The translations under genes were made by a program, and so were the position numbers. Source: Kiloniellaceae bacterium (GTDB taxonomy: Bacteria; Pseudomonadota; Alphaproteobacteria; Kiloniellales; J153). Taken from it: 64,000 nucleotides of DNA. The stretch covers positions 1-64,000 of the forward strand of contig JAJFGL010000008.1 of assembly GCA_021776135.1 (NCBI GenBank), given 5' to 3'. The notes under the pieces were generated by a model. That model did not search any database, had not been told where the DNA came from, and worked only from the letters and a program-made list of their open reading frames with translations. Shown piece by piece: positions 1-9,995 of the stretch (positions are counted from its first letter, which is position 1; each line of letters begins with the position of its first letter).

Positions 1-2
1 GA

Positions 3-650
3 GGCCTCACCGATGATCTGCGCGCCACACTGGTAACCGTGGCGGTGCTGCTGGACCATGTGGAGAACACGCGGCGGCGCTCCATCACCGACCAGATGGG
101 CGGCAAACCGGTACAGTTCGCGGTCGATCGCAAGGTGCATCTTGACGGCGCCGACCATTCGGTCAGCATCATTGACGATGGCGGCCCGTTGCTCAGGGTC
201 ATCCATGCCGGCCGCAAGCCCGTGGAATTTGCTGTTCAGGGCTCCTGGCGGCCGGGCGAGCCGGTCTGGAACGGCCAGATCAACGGCCGGTCTGTGGCGG
301 TTCAGGTGGTGCGCGTCCTGAACGGTTACCGGATCAGTCACCACGGTGTGGAAGTGGAGGCGCATGTCTATACCGCCCGCGAAGCGGAACTTGCCGCCCT
401 GATGCCGGAAATCATGATTGCCGACACGTCAAACCTCCTGCTCTGTCCGATGCCGGGCTTGGTGATGTCCATCGCCGTCGAAGAGGGGCAGGTCGTCAAG
501 GCGGGCGAGAGCCTGTGCATCGTCGAGGCCATGAAGATGGAAAACATCCTGCGCGCCGAACGCGGCGGCGCCATCGCCAAGCTTCACGCCCAGGCCGGCG
601 ACAGCCTGGCGGTCGATCAAGTCATTTTGGAATTCGAATTACCGCAGTGA
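3..650 (+). CDS. pccA: Acyl-CoA (probably propionyl-CoA) carboxylase biotin-carrying alpha subunit, 3' part only
   Basis: This is the C-terminal part of a biotin-dependent acyl-CoA carboxylase alpha chain, which moves CO2 on biotin between the carboxylase and carboxyltransferase sites. The frame is open from base 3, so the start lies outside the window. The last ~75 residues form a biotinyl carrier domain with the EAMKMEN motif; the biotinylated lysine codon is 534-536. The residues before it (GLTDDLRATLVTVAV onward) resemble the tether region of propionyl-CoA carboxylase. The stop codon overlaps the GTG of the next gene, suggesting coupled translation. A methylcrotonyl-CoA carboxylase alpha chain cannot be excluded from this fragment. 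Confidence 0.85.
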   Translation, partial: GLTDDLRATLVTVAVLLDHVENTRRRSITDQMGGKPVQFAVDRKVHLDGADHSVSIIDDGGPLLRVIHAGRKPVEFAVQGSWRPGEPVWNGQINGRSVAVQVVRVLNGYRISHHGVEVEAHVYTAREAELAALMPEIMIADTSNLLLCPMPGLVMSIAVEEGQVVKAGESLCIVEAMKMENILRAERGGAIAKLHAQAGDSLAVDQVILEFELPQ

Positions 651-922
651 CCTGCGTGCGCGTTATTGTCCATGGCCGGGTTCAAGGGGTTTGGTTTCGC
701 GGCTGGTGCGAGCGGGAAGCGAAAAGCCGGGGCTTGAACGGCTGGGTCCGTAACCGGCGCGACGGCACGGTCGAGGCGCTCTTCGAAGGCCCGGACTTAG
801 CGCTCACGGCCATGATCGGCGCCTGCCGCGAGGGCCCGCCCGCCGCGCGTGTGACCCGGCTTGAAGACTACCCATCAGACGAAGATCCTGTCCCCGGCTT
901 CCGGCAGATTCCTACCGTTTAG
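647..922 (+). CDS. acyP: Acylphosphatase
   Basis: A 91-residue protein of normal acylphosphatase length, hydrolysing carboxyl-phosphate bonds in the cytoplasm. The first half shows the family signature: VHGRVQGVWFR, containing the catalytic arginine, followed by the GWVRNRRDGTVEALFEG segment with the catalytic asparagine. The GTG start at 647 overlaps the upstream stop (GTGA), a classic coupled arrangement; a second in-frame GTG at 656 would also leave the motif intact. Acylphosphatase next to a carboxylase subunit suggests one transcript, but a functional link is only inferred. Confidence 0.9.
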   Translation: MTCVRVIVHGRVQGVWFRGWCEREAKSRGLNGWVRNRRDGTVEALFEGPDLALTAMIGACREGPPAARVTRLEDYPSDEDPVPGFRQIPTV

Positions 923-935
923 CTGGGCTGGGATT

Positions 936-1187
936 TCACCGCTGGGGTGCGCCGACCACGATGGAGAGAATGGTTTCCTCGCCAAGAGACCGGCAGGCTT
1001 CCAGGCGTTGCAGACCCGAAACCAAGACGTAGCGGTCCTTGCCTTGACGCACGCTGATCGGCACCTTGAGACCCTCTTCCATGATGCTTTCGGCCAGGGC
1101 TTCGACCGCCTCGGCCTTGATCTCCTCCCGGCGCTTGGACGGGACGTAGATGTCCGCGATGGGAATCTGAACTTCTTTCATAACCAT
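936..1187 (-). CDS. Small ParB/sulfiredoxin N-terminal domain protein
   Basis: An 83-residue protein made almost only of a ParB N-terminal-like fold: an Ile-Tyr-Val-Pro-x-Lys-Arg-Arg opening, AEALAESIMEEGLKVPISVR, then LVSGLQRLEACRSLGEETI, which corresponds to the GxxRxxA box of ParB proteins (here GLQRLEA). It lacks the helix-turn-helix and dimerisation domains of true ParB, so chromosome partitioning is unlikely. Stand-alone versions like this occur in alphaproteobacteria and their role is not known to me. The ATG at 1181 is an alternative start two codons in. It lies convergent to acyP and divergent from the methyltransferase gene. Confidence 0.7.
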   Translation of the reverse strand: MVMKEVQIPIADIYVPSKRREEIKAEAVEALAESIMEEGLKVPISVRQGKDRYVLVSGLQRLEACRSLGEETILSIVVGAPQR

Positions 1188-1362
1188 GGCCGCGAGGATA
1201 GGGGAGGGCAGGGGGCTTTGTCTAACATCGTCACTGCGCTATGCTCGCGACCGGCACGGCGTGAGGTTTTGGGGGAATTGCGCACCGCCGCAGGTAAATT
1301 AATTAATGAGGTGTAGGCGTCTAAATCTTGCCCGCACCCAGTGAGGGCGTTGGGGAGAGGGC

Positions 1363-2298
1363 GTGTCTAAGCTTGAACAACGCCTCGCCAAGGGTGAGGT
1401 GATCGTACTCGACGGCGCCATGGGCACTGAGTTGCAGCGCCGTGGCGTACCCATGGACAAGGTTGCCTGGAGCGCCGCCGCTATCGCGAGCCACCCTGAC
1501 GTTATCCGCGAAATTCATGAAGACTACATTCGCGCCGGGGCCGGGGTGACCATCGCCAACACCTTCGGCGCGGCGCGTCATGTTCTGGCCCAAGCCTCCC
1601 TGGGTCAGCGCGTGTCCGAGTTGAACCGGCGCGCCATCGAATTGGCCAAGGAAGCCCGCGACCGGGCGGCGGATGGCCGCGAGGTCGCGGTCGCCGGTTC
1701 CATATCGAGCTTCACCGCCGAGAATTCGGACGACAAGCAGGTCATGCCCGACGTCGCCTTCGCCAGCTACCGCGAGCAGGCGGAGGCCTTCGCCGAGGCC
1801 GGGGCCGACTTGATCGTCTTGGAAATGATGGCGGACGTCGCCTACACGGTCTATGCGCTGGAGGCCGCGCTGGCCACCGGCTTGCCGGTCTGGGTCGGAT
1901 TTTCCTGCCGCCTGGCGGCCGATGGAAAAACGGTTCTGTTTTTCCGGAAAGATATGAATACTCCCTTGGCCGACGCGGTCGAGAAGGTCATGGCGGTCGG
2001 CGGTTCGCTGGTTGGGATCATGCACAGCGATGTCGAGGCCACGGCCCCCGGCCTCGAAGTCCTGCGCGCGCACTGGTCCGGTCCCGTGGCGGCCTATCCC
2101 CACAGCGGCCGTTTCATCATGCCGGACTGGCAGTTCGTGGATATCATCTCGCCCGCGGATTACCTGGCCGAGGCCCGCAAGTGGGTCGATATGGGGGCGC
2201 AAGTGGTGGGCGGATGCTGTGGCATAGGGCCCGATCACATCCGTTTGTTGGCGGAGGAGCTACCCAAGCACCTGCCATCGTCGCGGGCCGCGCAATAG
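1363..2298 (+). CDS. Homocysteine S-methyltransferase family protein
   Basis: A 311-residue single-domain protein of the betaine/S-methylmethionine:homocysteine methyltransferase family, which moves a methyl group to the thiol of homocysteine using a zinc site. It starts with the family N-terminus (VIVLDGAMGTELQRRG) and ends with the paired zinc cysteines GGCCG (Cys285, Cys286). The third zinc ligand, a cysteine in GxNC of most members, aligns with His221 (GIMHSD), so the metal site may be altered and substrate assignment is uncertain. The start is GTG preceded by GGGGAGAGGGC. It stands alone, 51 bases before dnaE. Confidence 0.75.
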   Translation: MSKLEQRLAKGEVIVLDGAMGTELQRRGVPMDKVAWSAAAIASHPDVIREIHEDYIRAGAGVTIANTFGAARHVLAQASLGQRVSELNRRAIELAKEARDRAADGREVAVAGSISSFTAENSDDKQVMPDVAFASYREQAEAFAEAGADLIVLEMMADVAYTVYALEAALATGLPVWVGFSCRLAADGKTVLFFRKDMNTPLADAVEKVMAVGGSLVGIMHSDVEATAPGLEVLRAHWSGPVAAYPHSGRFIMPDWQFVDIISPADYLAEARKWVDMGAQVVGGCCGIGPDHIRLLAEELPKHLPSSRAAQ

Positions 2299-2349
2299 CC
2301 CCATACTATCCACAGTGACATCCCGGCCCAGGGATGGAATCAATGAGCC

Positions 2350-5300
2350 ATGGCACACGCCGGATTCGTCCACCTTCGCACTCATTCCGCCTATTCCCTG
2401 CTTGAAGGCGCGCTGAAGCTCGATGAGTTGGTGGCCTTATGCCTGAAGCACGGCATGCCGGCGGTCGCGGTCACCGATACGGGCAATTTGTTTGGCGCTT
2501 TGGAGTTCGCGCTCGCGGCGTCCAAGGCGGGCGTCCAGCCTATTATCGGGTGCCAGCTCGGCCTTAGGGCGGAAGGCCCCACGGCGCCCGGCGGTCTGCA
2601 AGCGCCGCCGGACCCCCTGGTCCTTCTGGTGCAGAGCGAGGCCGGGTACAAGAATCTCATGGCGCTGACTTCCAAGGCCCATCTGGAGACCGAGCATGGC
2701 GAGGCGCCGCAGGTAAGTCTCGACGATTTGAAAGCCCGCAATGAAGGTCTGCTTGCCCTGACCGGCGGGCCGGCGGGCCCGGTAGGCCGGCGTCTGTTTC
2801 AGGGCCAGTATCCGGCCGCCGAGGAGATTCTGGAATCGCTCGTGGGTGTTTTCCCCGGCCGGCTCTACGTCGAAGTGATGCGTCACGGTTTGGAGGCGGA
2901 GAAACGGATCGAGGACCGCCTGATCGATCTGGCTTACGCCCACGATTTGCCCTTGGCCGCCACCAACGAGGTCTTCTTCGCCGACGAGGGCATGGTTCAG
3001 GCCCACGACGCCCTGATCTGTATCGCCGAGGGCAGCTACGTGACCAGCGAGGACCGCCGGCGTCTGACCCCTGAGCACCGTTTCAAGTCGGCCGAGGAAA
3101 TGGCAAGAGTTTTCGCCGATCTTCCCGAAGCGATAGAGAACACCTTGGTCATCGCGCAACGCTGCGCCTATGTGCCGGGCGAGGTGGCGCCCATACTGCC
3201 CGCGTTTCCGACCGAGGCCGGGCGCAGCGAGGCCGAGGAGTTGCGCGCGCGCAGCGATGCCGGGCTTCAGAAACGCCTGGATGACCAGGTTTTCACGCCC
3301 GAAATGGACGAGGAAGCCCGCGCCGCGGCGGCCCTGCAGTACCGCGAACGCCAGGACTACGAACTCGGCGTGATCGAGCAGATGGGCTTTCCCGGCTATT
3401 TCCTGATCGTCGCGGACTTTATTCAATGGGCCAAGCAGCAAGGCATTCCGGTCGGGCCGGGGCGCGGTTCCGGCGCCGGGTCCGTGGTCGCCTGGGCCTT
3501 GACCATCACCGATCTCGATCCCTTGCGCTGGGGCTTGCTGTTCGAACGCTTCTTGAACCCGGAGCGGGTGTCCATGCCGGATTTTGACGTCGATTTCTGC
3601 CAGGAACGGCGGGACGAGGTCATCCGTTATGTGCAGGGTAAGTACGGGCGGAATCAAGTCGCCCAGATTATTACTTTCGGGAAACTACAGGCGCGCGCCG
3701 CTTTGCGCGATGTCGGGCGCGTCTTGCAGATGCCCTATCCGCAGGTCGATCGTATTTGCAAGCTGGTGCCCAATAATCCGGCCGCGCCCGTCACCTTGAG
3801 CCAAGCCATCGCCGGGGAGCCGCGCCTGCGCGAGATGCGCCGGGAGGACGAGACGGTCAAGAGGCTGCTCGACATCGCCCTCAAGCTCGAAGGGCTGTAC
3901 CGCCATGCCTCGACCCATGCCGCCGGGGTGGTGATCGGCGACCGGCGCCTGGACGAATTGGTGCCTCTCTACCGCGATCCGCGTTCCGACATGCCGGTCA
4001 CTCAATTCAGCATGAAGTACGTGGAAAAGGCCGGCCTGGTGAAATTCGATTTCCTGGGCCTCAAGACCCTGTCGGTCCTGGCCAAGGCCGTGACCCTGAT
4101 CGAGGAGCGGGGCGGCGAGATCGACTTGCCGGGCATACCGCTCGACGATGCCAAGACCTACGAAATGCTGGCCCGGGCCGAGACCGTGGGGGTGTTCCAA
4201 ATGGAATCCTCGGGCATGCGCGATGTCTTGCGCCGTCTGCGCGCCGATCGTTTCGAGGACATGATCGCGGTCGTGGCGCTCTATCGTCCCGGTCCCATGG
4301 ACAGCATTCCCAGCTATATCGCGCGCAAACACGGCAAGGAAGCGCCGGACTATCTATACCCCAGCTTGAAATGGATCCTGGAAGAAACCTTTGGAACCAT
4401 CGTTTATCAGGAGCAGGTCCTGCAAATCGCTCAAGAACTGTCCGGGTATTCCCTTGGCGGAGCTGACCTGCTGCGCCGCGCCATGGGTAAAAAGATCAAG
4501 TCGGAAATGGACGCCCAGCACCGGCATTTTATCGAAGGCGCCGTGACCCGTGGCGTTTCCGAAGCCAAGGCGGAAATGATCTTCGAGCAGATCGCCAAGT
4601 TCGCCGGCTACGGTTTCAACAAGTGCCACGCCGCGCCTTATGCCCTGGTCGCCTACCAGACCGCTTATCTCAAGGCCAATTTTCCGGTCGAGTTCCTGGC
4701 CGCATCCATGACCTTCGACATGGGCAATACGGACAAGCTCAACGTTTTCCGTCAGGAGCTGGTGCGCATGGGCATAACGCTGCTGCCGCCGGACGTGAAC
4801 GCTTCGCGCGCCGATTTTAGTGTCGAACGACTGGACGACGGCGCCTGGGGTATCCGCTACGCCCTGGGGGCGATCAAGAACGTCGGTGAGGCGGCCATGG
4901 CCGGCCTGGTCGCGGACCGCACGGAGAAAGGCCGGTTCCGTTCCCTGGGCGATTTCGCCAACCGCTTGGACCCGCGCGCCCTCAACAAGCGCCAGGTCGA
5001 GAACTTGGCCCGCGCCGGGGCCTTCGACGGTCTCAACGGGAATCGCCGTCAAACCCATGAGGCGGCCGAGACAATCGTCCGCCATGCCGCCGCCGCCGCC
5101 AGCGAGCGCGACAGCGCCCAGGTCAATCTCTTCGGCGGCGCGGCCGAGGACAGCGGCCCCGATCTGGTCTTGCCCAAAGTCGAGGAATGGCCGGGGATGG
5201 ACCGCCTGCGGCACGAATTCGAGGCCATCGGTTTCTATCTCTCGGCCCACCCCCTCGATGACTACGGGGCGGGCCTGAAACGCTTGGGGGTGGTCCCGGC

Positions 5301-5820
5301 CGCCGATCTGCCTGGGGTTCTGGCCCGCGAGAAAGGACGGCAAAAAGCCGCCGGGATCGTGACCGCGAAGCAGGAACGCACCTCGCGCCAGGGCAACCGC
5401 TTCGCTTTTGTCCAGATTTCCGATGCCAGCGGGGTTTTCGAGGTCATGCTATTTTCCGACCTCCTGTCCCGGTGCCACGATTTGTTGGAGAGCGGGGAGC
5501 CGCTTCTGGTGACCCTGGAAGGGCGGGGCGATGGGGACGGCGAGGGGCTACGCCTGACCGCGCAGAACCTGGAGCCCTTGGACGCCGCCGTGGCCCAGGT
5601 TGGGGCCTGCCTGAAGATATTCCTTGACGATGCGCGGCCCCTGGACAGCCTCAAGAGCGTCCTGGCCCGCGATGGGCGGGGCCGGGGCCGGGTATCCCTG
5701 GTCCTCGATCTGCCGGCGCGCGCCGGAGTTGAGGTCGAATTGGAGGGCCGCTACCGCCTCAATCCCGAAATCCGCCAGGCGATCAAGGCCATACCCGGCA
5801 TCGCGGTCCAAGACGCCTGA
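2350..5820 (+). CDS. dnaE: DNA polymerase III alpha subunit
   Basis: The replicative polymerase catalytic subunit, 1156 residues, close to the usual DnaE1 length. The N-terminal PHP domain begins at FVHLRTHSAYSLLEGA. The palm domain carries the catalytic aspartates in PDFDVDF (near residue 412) and a further aspartate in VKFDFLGLKTLSV. The helix-hairpin-helix and OB-fold regions follow (VTAKQERTSRQGNRFAFVQISD, near residue 1005). ATG at 2350. It stands alone on its strand between the methyltransferase and rpsB, as commonly seen upstream of rpsB in Rhodospirillales. Confidence 0.97.
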   Translation: MAHAGFVHLRTHSAYSLLEGALKLDELVALCLKHGMPAVAVTDTGNLFGALEFALAASKAGVQPIIGCQLGLRAEGPTAPGGLQAPPDPLVLLVQSEAGYKNLMALTSKAHLETEHGEAPQVSLDDLKARNEGLLALTGGPAGPVGRRLFQGQYPAAEEILESLVGVFPGRLYVEVMRHGLEAEKRIEDRLIDLAYAHDLPLAATNEVFFADEGMVQAHDALICIAEGSYVTSEDRRRLTPEHRFKSAEEMARVFADLPEAIENTLVIAQRCAYVPGEVAPILPAFPTEAGRSEAEELRARSDAGLQKRLDDQVFTPEMDEEARAAAALQYRERQDYELGVIEQMGFPGYFLIVADFIQWAKQQGIPVGPGRGSGAGSVVAWALTITDLDPLRWGLLFERFLNPERVSMPDFDVDFCQERRDEVIRYVQGKYGRNQVAQIITFGKLQARAALRDVGRVLQMPYPQVDRICKLVPNNPAAPVTLSQAIAGEPRLREMRREDETVKRLLDIALKLEGLYRHASTHAAGVVIGDRRLDELVPLYRDPRSDMPVTQFSMKYVEKAGLVKFDFLGLKTLSVLAKAVTLIEERGGEIDLPGIPLDDAKTYEMLARAETVGVFQMESSGMRDVLRRLRADRFEDMIAVVALYRPGPMDSIPSYIARKHGKEAPDYLYPSLKWILEETFGTIVYQEQVLQIAQELSGYSLGGADLLRRAMGKKIKSEMDAQHRHFIEGAVTRGVSEAKAEMIFEQIAKFAGYGFNKCHAAPYALVAYQTAYLKANFPVEFLAASMTFDMGNTDKLNVFRQELVRMGITLLPPDVNASRADFSVERLDDGAWGIRYALGAIKNVGEAAMAGLVADRTEKGRFRSLGDFANRLDPRALNKRQVENLARAGAFDGLNGNRRQTHEAAETIVRHAAAAASERDSAQVNLFGGAAEDSGPDLVLPKVEEWPGMDRLRHEFEAIGFYLSAHPLDDYGAGLKRLGVVPAADLPGVLAREKGRQKAAGIVTAKQERTSRQGNRFAFVQISDASGVFEVMLFSDLLSRCHDLLESGEPLLVTLEGRGDGDGEGLRLTAQNLEPLDAAVAQVGACLKIFLDDARPLDSLKSVLARDGRGRGRVSLVLDLPARAGVEVELEGRYRLNPEIRQAIKAIPGIAVQDA

Positions 5821-5986
5821 TTCGGCGGGTTTTCGCTTGCCAAGCAGGGCTTTCAGGGGTACACCCCGGCCCATCAATTTCACACGCGGGCGCGCGGCTG
5901 CCGGGGGAGAAATCCCTGGAATGGTCGCTCCGGTGTCCGGATGACGGATGCATCGCCCGCGGCGGCATAACCGGAAAAGAGAGAAC

Positions 5987-6913
5987 ATGGCCCTTCCTGA
6001 ATTCACCATGCGTCAGCTATTGGAAGCCGGCGTTCACTTCGGACATACAACGCGCCGCTGGGATCCCAAGATGGGCCCCTTCATCTTCGGCAAGCGCAAC
6101 GGCGTCCATATCCTGGATCTCGAGCAAACGGTGCCCATGCTGCACCAGGCCCTACTTTTCGTTCGCGGCGTGGTCGCTGGCGGCGGGCGGGTGCTGTTCG
6201 TCGGCACCAAGCGCCAGGCCAGCGAAAAGATCGCCGATGCCGGCAAACGCTGCGGCCAGTACTACGTCAATCACCGCTGGCTGGGCGGGATGCTGACCAA
6301 TTGGAAAACCATCTCGCTGTCGATCCGGCGCCTGAAGGAGTTGGATACCCAACTCGACACCCAGGTCGAAGGCTTGACCAAGAAGGAGCTGCTCAAGCTG
6401 ACGCGCGAGCGCGATAAGCTGGAGCAGGCCCTGGGCGGGATCAAGGAAATGGGCGGCTTGCCCGATGTCTTGTTCGTGATCGACACGAATAAGGAACATA
6501 TCGCCGTGGACGAGGCGAAGGTCTTGAACATTCCCGTGGTGGCCGTGGTCGATTCGAATTCGAATCCCACCCGCATAGATTATCCCATCCCCGGCAACGA
6601 CGATGCCCTGCGGGCTATCGGCATGTATTGCGATCTTGTGTCCGATGCGGTGCTGGACGGAATTCAGGCCGAGATGACCGCCAGCGGCGTCGATCGCGGC
6701 GCGGCCGAGGAAGCGCCGGCCGAAGCGCTGCCCGAGGCGGCGGCCGAACCCGAGCCCGCCAAGGTGGCCGAGCCGGAGCCCGCCAAGGTGGCGGAGCCAG
6801 TGCCCGCCAAGGTGCCGGAGCCGGTGCCCGCCGAGGCGGCGGCCGTACCGGCGGTCCCGGAAGCCGCAAGCGAAACCAAGGACGGCGGCGAGAAGACAGC
6901 GTCGCCAAGCTGA
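5987..6913 (+). CDS. rpsB: 30S ribosomal protein S2 with long acidic/proline-rich tail
   Basis: Ribosomal protein S2, needed for S1 docking on the small subunit. The conserved body is [22 protein letters not shown] through the dinucleotide-like fold ending near residue 230. The protein is 308 residues, about 65 longer than the E. coli form. The extra tail is rich in Ala, Glu and Pro and holds four copies of an 8-residue unit of the form EPxPAKVA (bases 6746-6841). The start is ATG at 5987 after AAAGAGAGA. It heads the rpsB-tsf-pyrH-frr run. Confidence 0.97.
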   Translation: MALPEFTMRQLLEAGVHFGHTTRRWDPKMGPFIFGKRNGVHILDLEQTVPMLHQALLFVRGVVAGGGRVLFVGTKRQASEKIADAGKRCGQYYVNHRWLGGMLTNWKTISLSIRRLKELDTQLDTQVEGLTKKELLKLTRERDKLEQALGGIKEMGGLPDVLFVIDTNKEHIAVDEAKVLNIPVVAVVDSNSNPTRIDYPIPGNDDALRAIGMYCDLVSDAVLDGIQAEMTASGVDRGAAEEAPAEALPEAAAEPEPAKVAEPEPAKVAEPVPAKVPEPVPAEAAAVPAVPEAASETKDGGEKTASPS

Positions 6914-6985
6914 CCGGCTTTTACCCCGGGCGCCGGCGCGGCGGCCCAGGCACGAACCTTATCCGCCTAGGAGAGACATCGAGTT

Positions 6986-7906
6986 ATGGCTGAGATTACC
7001 GCGGCTTTGGTCAAGAATCTGCGCGAAAAGACCGGCGCCGGCATGATGGATTGCAAGAAAGCCCTGATCGAATCCACCGGGGATTTGGAAACCGCGGTCG
7101 ATTGGCTGCGCAAGAAGGGCCTGTCGGCGGCGGCCAAGAAGTCGGGCCGGGTCGCGGCCGAGGGCCTGGTGGGGGTCGCGGCCGAAGGTCTGCAAGGCGC
7201 CATCGCCGAGGTGAATTCCGAAACCGATTTCGTCGCCCGCAATGACGCCTTTCAAGGCTTCGTCGGGTCTACCGTGAAATTGGCCCTGGGCGCCGGCGGC
7301 GATTTGGATGCGCTGCTGGCGGCCGATTATCCGGGCGGCGGCACGGTCGCGAGCAGCCTGACGGATATGGCCGCCAAGCTTGGCGAGAATATGGCGGTGC
7401 GCCGGACCGGTCTGCTCAAGGTTTCCGATGGCGTCGTGGCGGCTTATAGCCACAATCAAGTCGCGCCGGGCCTGGGCAAAATCGGGGTTCTTGTGGCCCT
7501 GGAATCGGCCGGAGACAAAACCAAGCTGGCCGCCTTCGGGCGCCAGTTGGCCATGCACGTCGCGGCGGTGAATCCGCAAGCCCTGGACTCCTCGAGCCTG
7601 GATCCGGCGGCGGTCGAGCGCGAACGCCAAGTGCTTGGCGAGCAGGCGCGGGCCAGCGGAAAGCCGGAAAACGTGGTTGAAAAAATGCTCGAGGGCCGTC
7701 TGCGCAAGTTCTACGAGGAGGTTTGCCTGCTCGACCAGACTTTCGTGATAGATGGCCAGAGCAAAGTACGCGAAGCGGTTGAACAAGCGGGCAAAGATGC
7801 CGGCGATCAAGTCAAGGTCGCGGGCTTCCTGCGGTTCCAGCTGGGCGAGGGAATCGAGCGCAAAGATAGCGATTTCGCCGCCGAGGTCGCGGCCCAACTG
7901 GCATAA
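6986..7906 (+). CDS. tsf: Translation elongation factor Ts
   Basis: EF-Ts, the guanine nucleotide exchange factor for EF-Tu. The 306-residue protein begins with the UBA-like segment ([22 protein letters not shown]) and has the core [10 protein letters not shown] motif whose Thr-Asp-Phe-Val contacts EF-Tu. Length is normal for the alphaproteobacterial form with two full core subdomains. It follows rpsB by 72 bases, with an AGGAGA ribosome-binding site. Confidence 0.97.
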   Translation: MAEITAALVKNLREKTGAGMMDCKKALIESTGDLETAVDWLRKKGLSAAAKKSGRVAAEGLVGVAAEGLQGAIAEVNSETDFVARNDAFQGFVGSTVKLALGAGGDLDALLAADYPGGGTVASSLTDMAAKLGENMAVRRTGLLKVSDGVVAAYSHNQVAPGLGKIGVLVALESAGDKTKLAAFGRQLAMHVAAVNPQALDSSSLDPAAVERERQVLGEQARASGKPENVVEKMLEGRLRKFYEEVCLLDQTFVIDGQSKVREAVEQAGKDAGDQVKVAGFLRFQLGEGIERKDSDFAAEVAAQLA

Positions 7907-7951
7907 CGCTGGGCGCGGTTACTGCCCGGCTTCTAACATTGCGGGATATCC

Positions 7952-8677
7952 ATGACCGGCACGCCGAAATATAAAAGGGTTCTGCTCAAAATTTCCGGCG
8001 AGGCCCTCATGGGCGGCCGCGACTACGGCCTGGATCCCGATACCGTCGATCGCATCGCGGCGGACATCCGGGACGTCCAAGCCAAGGGTGTCGAGGTATG
8101 CGTCGTGGTTGGCGGCGGCAACATATTTCGTGGGATCGCCGGCGCGGCAGCGGGCATGGACCGGGCAACCGCCGACTACATGGGCATGTTGGCGACGGTG
8201 ATGAACTCCCTGGCCATGCAGAACGCGCTGGAAAAGCTGGATGTTTACACCCGCGTGCTCTCGGCCATACCCATGGCCACGGTGGCGGAACCCTATGTCC
8301 GGCGCCGCGCGGTGCGCCATATGGAAAAGGGCCGGGTGGTCATTTTCGCGGCCGGAACCGGGAATCCTTTCTTCACCACCGACACGGCGGCGGCCTTGCG
8401 GGCCTCGGAGATGGGCTGCGAGGCCTTGTTGAAGGGCACCAAGGTCGACGGCGTTTACGATGCCGATCCGGTCAAGAACTCAAAAGCCAAGCGATTTCAG
8501 CACCTAAGCTACCGCGATGTTCTGACTCAGGATTTGGGAGTCATGGATCATTCCGCGATTTCCCTGTCCCGCGAGAATAGCATTCCAATTCTGGTATTCT
8601 CCATTTACGATTCGGGCGCCTTCGCGAAGGTCTTGTGCGGCGAAGGCCGCTATACGGAGATTTCCAGCAAGGCGTGA
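7952..8677 (+). CDS. pyrH: UMP kinase
   Basis: Uridylate kinase, phosphorylating UMP to UDP in pyrimidine synthesis. The 241-residue amino-acid-kinase fold shows [14 protein letters not shown] at the N-terminus, [11 protein letters not shown] for phosphate binding, and [13 protein letters not shown] for UMP binding. It lies 45 bases after tsf and 18 before frr, in the conserved tsf-pyrH-frr order, so it is probably cotranscribed with them. Confidence 0.97.
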   Translation: MTGTPKYKRVLLKISGEALMGGRDYGLDPDTVDRIAADIRDVQAKGVEVCVVVGGGNIFRGIAGAAAGMDRATADYMGMLATVMNSLAMQNALEKLDVYTRVLSAIPMATVAEPYVRRRAVRHMEKGRVVIFAAGTGNPFFTTDTAAALRASEMGCEALLKGTKVDGVYDADPVKNSKAKRFQHLSYRDVLTQDLGVMDHSAISLSRENSIPILVFSIYDSGAFAKVLCGEGRYTEISSKA

Positions 8678-8695
8678 CTTGAGCAGGAGTAAGCC

Positions 8696-9253
8696 GTGGC
8701 AGATCCCGATCTAAGCGATATTACCCGGCGTATGGACGGGGCCCAGGAAGCCCTAAAGCGCGAATTCGCGGGCCTGCGTACGGGCCGTGCCTCGGCGGCC
8801 TTACTTGAGCCCGTGACGGTCGATGCTTACGGCGCGGCCACGCCCCTGACCCAGGTCGGCTCCATCGGCGTGCCGGAACCGCGCATGGTCACGGTCCAGG
8901 TCTGGGACCGCTCGCTTGTCGGCGCGGTCGAAAAGGCGATCCGTAGCGCCGGATTGGGACTGAACCCGGCGGCGGACGGCCAGCTTGTCCGGGTTCCCAT
9001 TCCCGCCCTGTCCGAAGAGCGCCGGGTCGAACTATCCAAGGTGGCGGCGAAATACGGCGAACAAGCCCGGGTGGCGGTGCGTAACGTGCGCCGCGACGGC
9101 ATGGACATGCTGAAAAAAATGGAAAGCGATAAAGAAATCTCCAAGGACGAACATCATCTTTGGTCGGAAGAAATACAAACCCTGACCGACGATCACATTA
9201 AGGAAATCGACGCGGCCTTGGCGCGAAAGGAAGAAGAAATCCTCCAGGTCTGA
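8696..9253 (+). CDS. frr: Ribosome recycling factor
   Basis: RRF, which with EF-G splits post-termination ribosomes. The 185-residue protein has the two-domain RRF pattern: [22 protein letters not shown] in the three-helix bundle, the hinge with VQVWDRS, and the final helix [22 protein letters not shown]. The start is GTG, preceded by GCAGGAGTAAGCC. It is 18 bases after pyrH and 4 before uppS. Confidence 0.97.
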   Translation: MADPDLSDITRRMDGAQEALKREFAGLRTGRASAALLEPVTVDAYGAATPLTQVGSIGVPEPRMVTVQVWDRSLVGAVEKAIRSAGLGLNPAADGQLVRVPIPALSEERRVELSKVAAKYGEQARVAVRNVRRDGMDMLKKMESDKEISKDEHHLWSEEIQTLTDDHIKEIDAALARKEEEILQV

Positions 9254-9257
9254 ACAG

Positions 9258-9995
9258 ATGAACGTAGTTCTCTCGGATTCGATTGCCCCGGTCCCAGTTC
9301 ATGTCGCCATCATCATGGATGGGAATGGACGCTGGGCGAAGGCGCGCGGGTTGCCGCGCACGGCCGGCCACCGGGCGGGGGCGCAATCGGTGCGCCGAAC
9401 CGTCGCGGCGGCGATCGAGTTGGGGATATCTTATCTAACCCTCTATGGGTTTTCCTCGGAGAATTGGAAACGCCCCTTCGCCGAAGTCGACGACCTCATG
9501 GGACTTCTGCGCCGTCACCTGCAAGGCGAGATCGCGGAGTTTCACAAGGAACGTATTCGCCTGCGGGTCATCGGCGACCGCGAACGCTTGCCCAAGGATA
9601 TCGCGCGGCTGATTACGGAAGCCGAATCGAGCACCGCCGGGGGCGACCGCCTGAACCTGACCATGGCGATCAGCTATGGCGGGCGCCAGGATATCGTCTT
9701 GGCGGCGCGCCATCTGGCGGAAGAGGCGGCGGCGGGGCGCCTGAAGCCGGAGGAGATCGGCGAAACCCTTTTTAGCGGGTCGCTTTCAACCCACGGCATC
9801 CCGGATCCCGACTTGATGATCCGCACCAGCGGCGAACAGCGCATCAGTAATTTCCTGCTTTGGCAATCCGCCTATAGCGAGTTCGTTTATGTCGAGAAGC
9901 ACTGGCCCGATTTCGGCAAGGACGATCTGGCGGCTGCGATTCAGGAGTTCGCGCTCCGCGACCGGAGATACGGTGCCGCAGCCGGCGCGGGATAA
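9258..9995 (+). CDS. uppS: Undecaprenyl diphosphate synthase (cis-prenyltransferase)
   Basis: Makes undecaprenyl diphosphate from farnesyl diphosphate and IPP, the lipid carrier for peptidoglycan and O-antigen. The 245-residue protein has the catalytic HVAIIMDGNGRWAKARG motif (Asp near residue 21), the GFSSENWKRP loop, and the C-terminal DLMIRTSGEQRISNFLLWQ region. It is nearly contiguous with frr, and its 3' end overlaps cdsA by 23 bases. Confidence 0.96.
   Translation: MNVVLSDSIAPVPVHVAIIMDGNGRWAKARGLPRTAGHRAGAQSVRRTVAAAIELGISYLTLYGFSSENWKRPFAEVDDLMGLLRRHLQGEIAEFHKERIRLRVIGDRERLPKDIARLITEAESSTAGGDRLNLTMAISYGGRQDIVLAARHLAEEAAAGRLKPEEIGETLFSGSLSTHGIPDPDLMIRTSGEQRISNFLLWQSAYSEFVYVEKHWPDFGKDDLAAAIQEFALRDRRYGAAAGAG

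Noticed and set aside
1200..1362. SAM- or SAH-type riboswitch ahead of the methyltransferase gene
   Set aside because: No recognisable consensus core or pseudoknot pairing was found by eye.
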